DNA of 64,000 nt from Streptomyces pilosus (GCF_014649835.1 NZ_BMTU01000002.1:186001-250000); one strand, 5' to 3'. Counted from the first letter of the stretch, positions 1 through 9,106 are shown. A program made the numbers and translations. Notes: generated from the letters alone by a model not told the origin.

Positions 1-1
1 A

Positions 2-1201
2 GGACCTCTGCTCACTGTCCGGGCCCTTGCCCGTCGGCTGCTCATCAAGGCGGCGAACGTCCCCATGGCGCCTTCCGATCCGGACGCGTTGCAGCCCCCA
101 GTCCGCCTGTGGACGTCCTCCGGGCAGGAAGGCGACCGAAACGATCAGGCGCTGGAAGGGCTGGTACAAGAAGTGGCCAGCGCACGGCTGTACGAAGCTG
201 AGCAGCTGCAGCCGGGGCTGATCCGAGCGGTCCTGGCCGATGCCCGCCGCAGGCTGGGCAGTGAGCATACGAAAGACAGGTACAGGACTCAGCTCCGCGC
301 CTACCGAAGCGCCGACGAACAACTACCGCCGGATGCCTACCTCGCCACTGAGGAGGCGGTCGAAGAAGCGGTTCAGAGAACGGCAGCAGGTAGCCGCGCT
401 CACCGGCTCTCGAACGGTCTGGGCGTGTCCGATCCGCGAACCTGGGAAGACCAACTGGCCACCGCACTGGCGGACAGCCCGATTGTTCCCCTGGCCTTCG
501 AGGCGGCGCGCTGGCCGCGCCCCGGCCTCCCGACTCCGCCAGGTCCGGACGATCCCGGCAATTCAATGGCTGGCATAACCGCGGAGACCATCTCCATACG
601 GCCTTTGGCGGAAGCGGACGTCCTGAGCGGCCAGCCACTCCATGGCTGGTACATCCTCGCTTCCGTGGAGAAGCGCAGGTTCCTGTCATTGCACAGACGG
701 ACGACCGACGCGGTCAGCTTCAGGCTCTCGGGCCCGGAGGTAACTGCGCGCGGGGGCCATGAGACCCCGGACGCCCCGCCGTTCTCGGACGGTGACCTCA
801 TTGAATGGACCGAAGGGCCGGCGCAGCTACCTCTGGGACTTCCACAGGTCACCTTCCCGCTGCTCGGTGTCGACCGCGACATGGTTGCGGCCGGGGATGC
901 CGCTCATGGTCTGGGACTACCCGACCTCACGCTCACACCAGGCTGGTGGCTCCCTGCCGCGCTGCACCTGCGGCCCGGGGCCCCCTTGACCCTAGAGGAC
1001 GACCACGGGTTGGCCCTCGGGCTTATCTGTTGGCGCACCGAGTACGAGACGAGTTCCTACCACCTCGCCTGGCCGCGAATGACCGGCTGTTCCGTCGTGA
1101 TCCGCCCCGATCTGCTGGAAGTCCTGGCCGAACGGGCGCCTGCAACCGTCGTCATCCGAGACTTTGTCATGCACCTTGGGCATGGCGAAGAGGCGAAATG
1201 A
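2..1201 (+). CDS. Hypothetical protein, 5' end outside the window
   Basis: The reading frame is open from the first bases of the window to a TGA at 1199-1201. The residues before the first ATG (position 65), reading LLTVRALARRLLIKAANVP, look like ordinary coding sequence, so the true start probably lies upstream and ATG 65 is internal. About 399 residues are visible. The protein is acidic and soluble-looking with no signal peptide, membrane segment or recognised catalytic motif. The C-terminal half is rich in Trp and Leu and has a conserved-looking stretch (WRTEYETSSYHLAWPR). I do not recognise the family. It runs toward the insertion sequence that follows. It could be a short N-terminally complete protein starting at 65, but the coding-like upstream residues argue against that. 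Confidence 0.6.
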   Translation, partial: GPLLTVRALARRLLIKAANVPMAPSDPDALQPPVRLWTSSGQEGDRNDQALEGLVQEVASARLYEAEQLQPGLIRAVLADARRRLGSEHTKDRYRTQLRAYRSADEQLPPDAYLATEEAVEEAVQRTAAGSRAHRLSNGLGVSDPRTWEDQLATALADSPIVPLAFEAARWPRPGLPTPPGPDDPGNSMAGITAETISIRPLAEADVLSGQPLHGWYILASVEKRRFLSLHRRTTDAVSFRLSGPEVTARGGHETPDAPPFSDGDLIEWTEGPAQLPLGLPQVTFPLLGVDRDMVAAGDAAHGLGLPDLTLTPGWWLPAALHLRPGAPLTLEDDHGLALGLICWRTEYETSSYHLAWPRMTGCSVVIRPDLLEVLAERAPATVVIRDFVMHLGHGEEAK

Positions 1202-1295
1202 TACGGAAGCGCTCGGTCGTGCAGTGGAGGAGCGTGCTGGTCGGCCCGGGTTCACTACCTCACCGCCGCTGACCCCAATTCGCCACTTGACCTAA
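1182..1295 (+). CDS. Possible 37-residue ORF overlapping the preceding gene
   Basis: An ATG inside the last 20 bases of the upstream gene opens a short frame beginning MAKRRNDTEALGRAVEERAG and ending at TAA. The first 20 residues have protein-like composition, but the tail does not. It may be the truncated front of a coupled gene or chance. No clear ribosome binding site precedes it and no family is recognised. Confidence 0.2.
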   Translation: MAKRRNDTEALGRAVEERAGRPGFTTSPPLTPIRHLT

Positions 1296-1370
1296 ACCTC
1301 TCGACTTACATGACAAATCATCAGGTAAGTCAGCATCCAGTCAGCATTAGGCCGGGACAGTCTGGCGTAC

Positions 1371-1508
1371 ATGCTCCTGGTCGACGGCTTCGCGGCAGCT
1401 TCTTTCGCGCAGATTGTGCAGGTGAGAAGCCCGCTCATCACGGCGCACGATGTTGTTGAGGGTCTTCGAGTTGAAGGCATGCCCATGCACAGTGAACGAC
1501 GCCCCTGA
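1371..1508 (+). CDS. Possible small ORF or gene remnant (45 residues)
   Basis: The frame reads MLLVDGFAAASFAQIVQVRS and continues with LITAHDVVEGLRVEGMPMHS before a TGA. The coding-like character starts a few codons before the ATG (SALGRDSLAY), after an in-frame TAA, so this may be a complete very small gene with an unusual start or the decayed remainder of a larger one. It lies just left of the apparent left end of the insertion sequence. Family unknown. The rest of 1296-1627 shows no other support for a gene. Confidence 0.25.
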   Translation: MLLVDGFAAASFAQIVQVRSPLITAHDVVEGLRVEGMPMHSERRP

Positions 1509-1548
1509 CCTGCAGAAAGCTGGCGGGGAGCCGTCTTCTAGGAGTCTA

Positions 1549-1560
1549 AGACGTCGTTTC
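1549..1560. repeat. Left terminal inverted repeat candidate
   Basis: AGACGTCGTTTC here is the exact inverse of 2825-2836. The next bases inward, CTTTGGCAT, partly match the inner side of the right end, TTATGGCGT, giving about 24 bp of imperfect inverted repeat. Confidence 0.5.
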
Positions 1561-1627
1561 CTTTGGCATAGGCTCGTGCCGTCGACCGGCCAGGTGGGTG
1601 TCGGTGCGATGTGGGAGTCTCCGGGAC

Positions 1628-1984
1628 ATGAGTTACGACCTTGCTGTCTGGGAAGGCGAGAGGCCGGCGGATGACAAGACCGCTGGCCAGGTCTTCAGCG
1701 ACCTGTACGACCGCTACATCGACGGCGAGGTGGAGGAGCCTCCCTCCGAACGCATCGCAGCCTACGTGGCTGCGCTGCTTGAGCGGTGGTGCGACCTCAC
1801 CGAGGACGAGGAGGACACCTCGCCTTGGTCGACCGGCCCGCTGATCGGCGAGGCCAGTGGTCCTCTGATCTATTTCCCCATGCGGTGGAGCATGGCCGAG
1901 GAGGCGTCGGCCTACGCGGCAGCGGTGGCGGAGTCCATGGGGCTGGTCTGCTTCGATGTGCAGCAGGACCGGCTCAGGCCGTGA
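1628..1984 (+). CDS. Small hypothetical protein, probable IS passenger
   Basis: The start chosen is the ATG at 1628 (MSYDLAVWEGERPADD), preceded by GGGAG about 10 bases upstream. A longer frame from 1598 has no better support. The 118-residue product is acidic and cytoplasmic, with no membrane segment. Similar short proteins beginning MSYDLAVWEG are, from memory, common unknowns in Streptomyces. Its stop codon overlaps the stop region of the convergent transposase (1974-1984), and it lies between the apparent terminal repeats of the insertion sequence, so it may travel with it. Function is unknown. If the left repeat is a coincidence, it is simply the chromosomal gene beside which the IS sits. 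Confidence 0.65.
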   Translation: MSYDLAVWEGERPADDKTAGQVFSDLYDRYIDGEVEEPPSERIAAYVAALLERWCDLTEDEEDTSPWSTGPLIGEASGPLIYFPMRWSMAEEASAYAAAVAESMGLVCFDVQQDRLRP

Positions 1985-2794
1985 GTAGGGGCGTTAACCG
2001 GCGGTGGCCGATGAGGGCTGCGGCTATGCCGACGAAGGCGAGGAAGTGTTCGGCCTTGCGCTCGTACCGCCGGTGGAGACGACGGCAGCCGGCCAGCCAG
2101 GACACCGTTCTTTCGACCACCCAGCGATGTCGGCCCAGCCGCTGCGAGGACTCGATGCCCTTGCGAGCGATGCGATGGCGGATGCCCCGCCGACCGAGCC
2201 ATCGACGCAGGTGGTCGTAGTCGTAGCCCTTGTCCGCGTGCAGCTTCGCCGGCCGCCGACGCCGGGGCCCACGGCGGGACCGGATGGGCGGGATGCCGCG
2301 CACGAGCGGCTCCAGGCCCTGGCTGTCGTGCATGTTCGCGCCGGAGATGCCCAGAGACAGCGGCAGTCCATTCCGGTCACAGATCAGGTGGATCTTCGAT
2401 CCAAGCTTGCCGCGGTCGGTCGGATTCGGTCCCGTCAACGGCCCCCTTTTGCAGCCCGCAGACTGACGGAGTCGATCGCGCACCGCGACCAGTCCAGCTC
2501 GCCCCGCGCCCCGAGTTCGTCGAGGATCACGCGGTAGAGCCGGGCCCAGACACGGTCCCGGCTCCACTGGGCGAACCGGCGGTAGACCGTGGGCCAGGCG
2601 GGGCCGAACACCGGCGGCAGCTGCCGCCACGTGCAGCCCGACGTCGCCACGAAGATGATCGCGGCCAGGGCTTCACGGTCACCTGCCCGACGTCGACCAC
2701 CGCCCTGCGGGCGTATCACCACCGTTGGCGGCACCACTCGCCTGAACAACACCCACAACTCATCCGGTACCAGCCGCTCAACGAGATCCGTCAT
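1974..2794 (-). CDS. IS5-family transposase, OrfA-OrfB joined by -1 frameshift
   Basis: The first frame starts at the ATG ending at 2794 (MTDLVERLVPDELWVLFRRV) and carries the N-terminal DUF4096-type region with the motif GCTWRQLPPVFGPAWPTVYRR. It ends at a TGA at 2435. The second frame carries the DDE catalytic half with SKIHLICDRNGLPLSLGISG, ADKGYDYDHLR (second Asp) and RHRWVVERTVSWL (Glu). The two overlap at the slippery sequence A AAA GGG, and a -1 shift there joins them. Split orfAB transposases with this arrangement are normal in the IS5 family (IS427-like group). Together they make a protein of about 272 residues, full length for the group, so the transposase looks intact. Confidence 0.85.
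2444..2450 (-). other. Programmed -1 frameshift heptamer in the transposase
   Basis: On the minus strand the sequence is GC A AAA GGG GGC CGT TGA in the orfA frame. A_AAA_GGG is a standard slippery heptamer. Slipping back one base reads AAA AGG GGG and enters the orfB frame (KRGPLTGPNPTDRGK), bypassing the orfA stop 10 bases later. Confidence 0.7.
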
Positions 2795-2824
2795 GCCACG
2801 GTTCAACGAACGATCACGCCATAA

Positions 2825-2836
2825 GAAACGACGTCT
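2825..2836. repeat. Right terminal inverted repeat candidate
   Basis: GAAACGACGTCT, the inverse of 1549-1560, lies 31 bases upstream of the transposase start codon, the usual place for an IS end. Confidence 0.55.
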
Positions 2837-3047
2837 AAAGTGCTGCGAACTTTGATCAAGTCCGAGATCTAGCATTTGGACGTTCGCGCAGGTCAAGGGC
2901 ATGATGGAAGCCCCTCAGGGCAGCAAAGGTCAGCATGCGGCGCAGCTCTGTCTCCGCTTGCTGACCTTCCGCCCTCTGCGCAGCGCCTGTGCATGGTTCT
3001 CGCTCCCATTCGGAAGGTTCGACGTGGCCCGACAGCTCGCCCGCGGC

Positions 3048-4160
3048 ATGGGGTCCTTCTTCAAGGACTGCGACTGCGCCAAGCCAACCCGTTGCCCGCA
3101 CCCGTACACGATTCGGTTCAGGGACGCGCTGGGCAAGCAGCGCGAGGAGTCCGGATACGGCACGCAGGACGACGCTATCGAGCGCCTCACGCAGCTCTAC
3201 GCCGAGAAGAAGAATACAGCGCCATCAGTCGCCGAGGCGCGGCGGGAGCTAGGGCAGCTGACGGTCGAGGAATACGCGAAGCAGTGGCGACCCCGACAGC
3301 GCAAAATGACGGAGTACTCGACAGGCGAGCATGTCGACAGCTCGATCAATGTGCACATCGTTCCTCGGCTCGGATCGCGCAAGGTGAACTCCGTTACGCC
3401 GATCGTGGTCGATCGCTTTTTGGACGAGCTGGAATCCGACGGCGTCGGCCGCGGAAATCAGGTCAACATATTCCGCACCCTCAAGGCCATTCTCCGTGAC
3501 GCTTACGGAAAGGGCGCCATGGCGGATGATCCTGTCAGGGGGGTTCAGGAGCCGGAGTACATACGTGAGTTGGTTGTCATCCCCTCTCTCGACTACGTGA
3601 AGAAGGCGCTGACGGTCGCCGATGAGGATCTTGCGCTCGAGATCATCATCATGGCGGGCTGCGGCCTGCGTAATGGCGAGGCTCGGGCGGTGAACGTAAA
3701 CAACGTCGTTGCGGACGACGTATACCGCGTGCACGAGCAGATCCACTCGAACACGCACAAGCCAGCAAAGCTGAAGCATCGCAAGGCAGGCGAGTTCAGG
3801 GAAGTTCCGCTGCCGCGCTCGGTGCGGGAGGCGATGGAGCGCTACGCGGAGCAGCACGGAACCACGAAGGATGGCTACTTGCTGCGTGGCCCCAGCGGGT
3901 ACTACACGGAGCCAATGGAACGCCGACGTGTGCAGCGGCTCTTCGAGGAACTTCCTGCGGCGGACGGTGTCGGCATGTACAGCTTCCGGCACTACTTTGC
4001 ATCGAACGCTCTTGGAAACGGCATACCCATCACCGACGTAGCGGAATGGATGGGGCACAAATCCATTGAGGAGACGTACCGCACCTACCGGCATCTGATG
4101 CCGGGGAGCATTACCAAGGCTGCTCGAATCCTGGACGCCGGTCTCTGGGAAGCGGCCTAA
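3048..4160 (+). CDS. int: Tyrosine recombinase (phage-type integrase)
   Basis: The start chosen is the ATG at 3048 (MGSFFKDCDCAKPTRCPHPY), because the family typically begins with this Cys-rich motif. The open frame reaches back to 2901 but that part is not protein-like. The product is 370 residues. It has an N-terminal SAM-like core-binding region (about 60-165) and a catalytic domain with Arg in AGCGLRNGEAR, Arg in MYSFRHYFASNAL, His in VAEWMGHKSIEE and the nucleophile Tyr in TYRTYRHL. The His that usually opens the HxxR box is Tyr here. It should cut and join attachment sites for an integrative element or prophage. No excisionase or obvious att repeat is adjacent, so it may be the remnant of an element whose other end is gone or rearranged. 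Confidence 0.9.
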   Translation: MGSFFKDCDCAKPTRCPHPYTIRFRDALGKQREESGYGTQDDAIERLTQLYAEKKNTAPSVAEARRELGQLTVEEYAKQWRPRQRKMTEYSTGEHVDSSINVHIVPRLGSRKVNSVTPIVVDRFLDELESDGVGRGNQVNIFRTLKAILRDAYGKGAMADDPVRGVQEPEYIRELVVIPSLDYVKKALTVADEDLALEIIIMAGCGLRNGEARAVNVNNVVADDVYRVHEQIHSNTHKPAKLKHRKAGEFREVPLPRSVREAMERYAEQHGTTKDGYLLRGPSGYYTEPMERRRVQRLFEELPAADGVGMYSFRHYFASNALGNGIPITDVAEWMGHKSIEETYRTYRHLMPGSITKAARILDAGLWEAA

Positions 4161-4597
4161 AAGCAGATGCGCCGTCGGTTGTCTGCCTTGCTGGGCGCCC
4201 GACGGAGGCACCGTCCGTGTGCGGGATGTGGGCTGGGCCACTCGCCCAAATGACGCAGTACATGCATGCGCGCCTCCCTAGATGGTCGACCCGTGTCCGG
4301 GGTCTTCCTCCGTGGCGGAGACGTTCGGCATGGTCTGGCCGCGCTCGCGGCTGCGCCTAGGTCACCGCCGCTGGCCGATCATTGCTGGGGTGTTGTTTCC
4401 GTCGGCTGCCGACGGGCGGCTGGAGGGACTCCGCCTGTGGAGAGGTTGATCGCAAGGCGCTGTTCGCCGTGCACAGCCCGACGATGATTTTGTGCACTGC
4501 CTCCGTCGTCGCGGCTCAGCGCTTGGTCGCGCGTTCGCGCTTGGTGAGCGAAGGGGCGACGGGGGCGCCTGTCAGTGTGCGCTGAGAGAATGAGGGA
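4161..4597. other. Intergenic region without a recognisable gene
   Basis: This 437-bp stretch follows the integrase and precedes the NACHT gene. No frame shows sustained coding character, and no tRNA, CRISPR or strong hairpin was seen. It presumably contains the promoter of the NACHT gene, but no confident -35/-10 pair stands out. Confidence 0.4.
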
Positions 4598-7500
4598 GTG
4601 GCAGGTTATGTGTTCGGCTTTCATGTCCCTCGGGTGTGCAGGGTGCGGGGTGAGCGTGTCGCTGCTGAAGATCTGATCGTGCAGGCCGCCGAAGCGTTCC
4701 GAGCGGACGATGATGACGTGGTCATGGATGCAGGGCGACTTCGTCAGGGAGCCTTGGCGCTTCCCGCTGTCGTCGCAGCGGCAGGGGCCATGGTCGTGTT
4801 GGGAGAGCCGGGCGCTGGGAAGACTTCCGTGCTGAAGCAGCTCACCAATGGGTTGCCCCGTGTCTTCGACACCTGGAGCGGAGACTCCGATGCGTGCCTT
4901 TGGGTGATAGGTGGGGATCTCACCGAGCACTCCTATCAGGAGGAGCTTGGATGCCATCTTGTCTCCTTGCCTTCGGAAGGAGACGCTGCCGGGGGTGCTG
5001 GAGTGCTGACGGTAGTCCTGGACCAGGCTGACGAGAGCCCACTTCTGCCGCGTCTGTCGAGGTGGTTGAGAAGGTCGCTGAGCGGCCGGGATACCAGCCG
5101 GATTCGGTTCCTCATGGCCTGCCGCACGGCCGACTATCCGGCGGTGCTGACGTCTGTGCTGGCCGAGGCTTTCGGTGCGTGCCGATGCGTCGATCTGGCC
5201 CCGTTGAGTCGCACGGAGGCTGTGACGTTGGCTGACAGCGCCGGCGTGCCGGGAAAAGAGCTGGTGGAGGCAGCTGAGGCGGCCGGCGCCGCTGTGCTGG
5301 CCGGCGTACCGCTGACATTGGAATTGCTGGTCCTGACCTATCGGGCTGACGGCCAGCTGCACGGGCGGCCAGAAGAGTTGTTTGCACGCGGAGTGGCACG
5401 GCTCGCTGAAGACCCCGACCCTCACCGACTCAAGAAAGCGCTGATCACCACGGTCCTTCAGCGCCTGACGGTGGCGGGACGCATCGCCGCGTGGATGCTG
5501 CTGTCAGGCCATCGGACCGTGTGGCGTGGGGCCACGTTCGAGGCTGGAACCTACGATCTGCCGGGCGACGTACTGGCGGGGGGAAGGGAGCGGACCGCCG
5601 CTGGACCGTTCGAGGTTACGCCCCAAGTGGTCGAAGAATGCTTGGCAACCGCGCTGTTCACAGCGCCGGACAACGGCAGGGCGGCATTCCGCCACTCTTC
5701 CGTAGCGGCCTACCTCGCAGCCCGGTACCTGACGGATCGGAAGACCACGCAGCGACAGCTGGAGAATCTGTTCCTGATAGGCGCACCGGACGGAGAGACG
5801 GCGACCATTCCAGCACCGCTGCGGGAGACCGCGGCCTGGCTGGTGGCCATGAACCACTCTGCCAGCGGCTGGCTGGCTACCGCCGATCCCGAAAGCCTGG
5901 CGGTGCACAGCGCACTTGTGCGTTCCGACGAGGTCCGCCGGCTCACCGTAAGCAGGCTGCTGGAACGTGCGGCGCAGGTCGAACTGGGAGACACGCGATG
6001 GCAGCTGTCCCGTTGGGACCTGCGCCATCCTTCGCTCGCTGACCAGCTCGCCGACGTCCTGGAGACCAACCCTGCCGAAGGTGCGGCCAACTGGCAGTCC
6101 ACGGCGCGAACCCGCCTGGCGATCCAGCTGGCGCAGGAGGCCGGCACCGCTCACCCCAGGTTGGCCGATGCGCTGCTGGCGTTGGTGAGGAACGACACGT
6201 GGCATCAAACGGAGCGTCGTTTGGCGGCGCGCGCCGCGTTCGCCTGCGACCTGGGCCGTGCCGTGCCAGTTTTCGTCGAGGTGCTCGACTCCCTATCCGA
6301 TCTGTCCTATGTCGAGCGGGTGGATCCCGACCATGAGCTTCGGGGCACGCTACTGAGCCTGCTATGGCCGCACCATTTGGACGCGGCGACGATGCTGGGC
6401 GCCCTTCGCCCGCCGTCCCCGGACCTGTACGGCAACTACGCCCACTTCTTGAGGAACATGCCAGCGGAGTGCAGGGACGAGGATCTGCCCGATCTTCTCG
6501 CTTGGGTGTCCGAAATAGTCTGCCGACCGGATAGTGGCTATGTCTTCTCGCACGATCGCTTCGAGATCTCACTGATCAACGGGGTGATCGGCCGAGCGCT
6601 CGAGACTCCGGACGCGGCTCAGCACGCGGACACCTTGGCGAAGATCATTTTCAGCCTCTTCCACGACCACCACAAGGTCCAGATGCCTGACTGCTTGCAA
6701 CCTGATGAGCACGGGCACGAGACGCCCGAGACCCGGTCACTACGGAGGCTTCTGACCCAAGCTTTTGTCACAGAGGCTGTCCGGACAGGGCTCGATGCGC
6801 GCATGGCGGCCTGCCAGATCGCGTACGACTGGGAACGACGCCCGTCGGTGCGGCTCGACGCATCCTCGGCGCCGGAGCCAGCGATCCGTCATCAGCTTGT
6901 CGATAGGGACGACTTCCCGTGGCTTTTGGAGCAGACTGTCGAGGCGGCGGCGTCCGGTGATGGGGCGGCCCTCCAGGTGTACGGCGAGCTGGCCTCCTGC
7001 ACGTTCCCCTCGGACGACCTCCATGCGTTCGAACTGGCTTACGACAATACGCACCCGGCCTGGCCGTATCTGCGCTCCTTCTACGCGGCCATCCCTATCG
7101 ACAGTCACCTTGCTCGGGCGTTGCGCCGCAACTACAGCGCTGAGAACTCGCATTGGCCGGAAGCAGCGGAGTTCTTGGCCGAGACGGCGCGGCGCCTCGC
7201 TGAAGCCAGGGCCGGCGACAACGACAGTCTGTGGCAATTCCTGTGGGGTCTGCGCGTGGACCCGCAGACGGGGAGGTTCGTGCAGGATGCGGCGGGCGCC
7301 ATCTCAACCTGGCCAACTGCCGTAGCTCTCGGCGACGATCTGTCGGACTTGCCTGAGCTCGCTCTCCGCTATCTCACCACCGAGCATGACCGTGCGGATT
7401 CCTGGCTCCCGCACGCCCGTCGCAACAAGTGCTCCTGGGCCGGATATGCCCTTCTCACAGAGCTGCACCGAACAGGCCGCCTGCTCGAACTTCCCGCGCG

Positions 7501-9106
7501 GGTGTGGAGCTTTTGGGCAGCCGCGATACTCACCGAGTATCTGGGCATGTCGACGAGCTACACGGAACCCGTTCGGGTGGACCTGCTGCGCTTGGCAGCC
7601 CGTCATGCACCTGAGTCCGTGGCCCATCGCGTTACCCAGGCAGCCCGAGCAGCGCTGACGGCAGGCCAACAGCCCATCGAGCTCAATGCGGTTGATCCGC
7701 GCTGGGCTGCGGAACTGCGTACGTGCTTGGAGCACCTCGCCACTGAACTGTCCACCTGTCTCGGGCTCGTGCCCGAGGCGGCGGATAAGGCCCTGGCAGG
7801 CTCAGCAGCGAGCGAAGACCACCCCGCACGCTTGCCCGACAGTGATGAGGCACGTGAGGCCGCGCTGCGGACCTGGCACAGAATCCTGGCCACTCTTCTC
7901 ACCACCGACAGCCAAATGGTGCACGGCATCATTGACGCCAGTATCGACGGGCCCCGGGAAACTCCGCTTGCCGCACGAGCTGCTGTCCTCGCCGCCCAGG
8001 CCCTACTGACCGCGGACGCCGAGGCGCACTGGCCACGAGCCAAGAGGTTCGCGGCAACCGACCCTGAGCTCGGCCGCAGACTGGCCGAAGCATGCGCCAG
8101 GACCGAGACGGAGCGTATCCAAAGCTCCCTGAGCGAGGCTCTCGTTGCCGACTTGTACCTGTGGCTCAGTGGCTTGTACGACCCTGAGGAGGACCAGCCT
8201 CTTCGCGGCGCTCGCTGGATCACTGATGATGAACAAGCCCGAGAATGGAGAGATCGCCTACTCCCTGAGCTAAGCCGGCGAGCCACCGCAGAGGCAGTTC
8301 ATCAACTGCGCCAACTTGCGACCCTGTACCCCAGTCGACTGGCTATTGCCGCAGCACTCGTCGCGGCGACCAAGCAACATGCCGCTGCGAGTTGGAGTCA
8401 GGTGCGCACAGAGGACGTGATACGGCTCCTGCAGGACCCAAAGCGGCGCGTCATCCGCACCAGCACAGACCTCTTGGACGTGGTGCAGGAGGCCCTTGAG
8501 GAGGTGAGCCGGGCGCTTCCCTCGCACTGCGAACTGCTCTGGGACCGTACACCGGGCAAGAGCCCTCGAAAGCCGTCCGCAGAAAACCCAGTCATCCCTG
8601 ATGTCTGGCGCCCCAAACCCGAAGCAGCCTTGTGCGCGTACCTCACACACGAGCTGACTCTGCGGCTGGCCGGCCACCGTGTCGCGGTCAACCGGGAGGT
8701 GCTGATCCATCCCACCGATCCATACGGGGCGGGCGACCGCACTGACCTTCTCGTCGAAGCGATGCCCTCACCGGGTGACGACCCCAACATCGCTTCAAGC
8801 GGGTCCGTAAAGCTGGTCATTGAGGTCAAGGGCTCCTGGAACGACGAAGTTCCGACGGCTCAAGCGGAACAGTTGGCGGGCCGGTATCTGCCGGAAGCAG
8901 GAACGGATGCGGGCATCTACATCGTCGGCTGGTATCCGATCGAGCTCTGGAATGCCACGGGTGACAGCCGTAAGACCCAGGCGAAAAAACTCCAGCTTGA
9001 CACGCTCCGCGTCGATCTGCAGGACCAAGCGGCGAGCCTCTCACAGGCGGGCGCAATTCACGTTCGCCCCATGGTGATCAACCTTCCGCGGCCATACAGG
9101 CAGTAA
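4598..9106 (+). CDS. NACHT/STAND NTPase with C-terminal PD-(D/E)xK nuclease-like domain
   Basis: A 1502-residue protein with GTG start at 4598; GAGGG lies just upstream. Walker A GEPGAGKTS is at residues 69-77, the Walker B-like LTVVLDQADES at 137-147, and a sensor-type FLMACRTADYP near 171-181, the order expected of NACHT/STAND NTPases. Residues of about 400-1330 are a long helical region with repeated LA/EA patterns, plausibly the sensor. Near the C terminus, DRTDLLVEA (Asp about 1383) is followed by VKLVIEVKGSWN (Glu-x-Lys at about 1409-1411), the pattern of a restriction-endonuclease fold. In known anti-phage STAND proteins the nuclease is usually N-terminal, so the C-terminal place is unusual. 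It is monocistronic, next to an integrase and a Wadjet operon. Inference: a phage-triggered sensor that degrades DNA. Domain limits are approximate. Confidence 0.7.
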   Translation: MAGYVFGFHVPRVCRVRGERVAAEDLIVQAAEAFRADDDDVVMDAGRLRQGALALPAVVAAAGAMVVLGEPGAGKTSVLKQLTNGLPRVFDTWSGDSDACLWVIGGDLTEHSYQEELGCHLVSLPSEGDAAGGAGVLTVVLDQADESPLLPRLSRWLRRSLSGRDTSRIRFLMACRTADYPAVLTSVLAEAFGACRCVDLAPLSRTEAVTLADSAGVPGKELVEAAEAAGAAVLAGVPLTLELLVLTYRADGQLHGRPEELFARGVARLAEDPDPHRLKKALITTVLQRLTVAGRIAAWMLLSGHRTVWRGATFEAGTYDLPGDVLAGGRERTAAGPFEVTPQVVEECLATALFTAPDNGRAAFRHSSVAAYLAARYLTDRKTTQRQLENLFLIGAPDGETATIPAPLRETAAWLVAMNHSASGWLATADPESLAVHSALVRSDEVRRLTVSRLLERAAQVELGDTRWQLSRWDLRHPSLADQLADVLETNPAEGAANWQSTARTRLAIQLAQEAGTAHPRLADALLALVRNDTWHQTERRLAARAAFACDLGRAVPVFVEVLDSLSDLSYVERVDPDHELRGTLLSLLWPHHLDAATMLGALRPPSPDLYGNYAHFLRNMPAECRDEDLPDLLAWVSEIVCRPDSGYVFSHDRFEISLINGVIGRALETPDAAQHADTLAKIIFSLFHDHHKVQMPDCLQPDEHGHETPETRSLRRLLTQAFVTEAVRTGLDARMAACQIAYDWERRPSVRLDASSAPEPAIRHQLVDRDDFPWLLEQTVEAAASGDGAALQVYGELASCTFPSDDLHAFELAYDNTHPAWPYLRSFYAAIPIDSHLARALRRNYSAENSHWPEAAEFLAETARRLAEARAGDNDSLWQFLWGLRVDPQTGRFVQDAAGAISTWPTAVALGDDLSDLPELALRYLTTEHDRADSWLPHARRNKCSWAGYALLTELHRTGRLLELPARVWSFWAAAILTEYLGMSTSYTEPVRVDLLRLAARHAPESVAHRVTQAARAALTAGQQPIELNAVDPRWAAELRTCLEHLATELSTCLGLVPEAADKALAGSAASEDHPARLPDSDEAREAALRTWHRILATLLTTDSQMVHGIIDASIDGPRETPLAARAAVLAAQALLTADAEAHWPRAKRFAATDPELGRRLAEACARTETERIQSSLSEALVADLYLWLSGLYDPEEDQPLRGARWITDDEQAREWRDRLLPELSRRATAEAVHQLRQLATLYPSRLAIAAALVAATKQHAAASWSQVRTEDVIRLLQDPKRRVIRTSTDLLDVVQEALEEVSRALPSHCELLWDRTPGKSPRKPSAENPVIPDVWRPKPEAALCAYLTHELTLRLAGHRVAVNREVLIHPTDPYGAGDRTDLLVEAMPSPGDDPNIASSGSVKLVIEVKGSWNDEVPTAQAEQLAGRYLPEAGTDAGIYIVGWYPIELWNATGDSRKTQAKKLQLDTLRVDLQDQAASLSQAGAIHVRPMVINLPRPYRQ

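Larger units (their letters stand above)
1549..2836 (-). mobile_element. IS5-family insertion sequence, apparently with a passenger gene
   Basis: The right end follows the transposase start by about 30 bases and carries GAAACGACGTCT (2825-2836). The inverted copy AGACGTCGTTTC is at 1549-1560. The match continues inward more loosely, sharing a T-x-TGGC-x-T pattern. No inverted copy is seen next to the transposase stop codon near 1974, where the left end of a simple one-gene element would be expected. The best-fitting boundaries therefore enclose the transposase and the convergent gene at 1628-1984, about 1.29 kb in all. No clear target-site duplication is visible in the flanks (CTA on the left, AAA on the right). 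Part of the repeat core, GACGTC, is self-complementary, which weakens the case somewhat. Confidence 0.55.
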
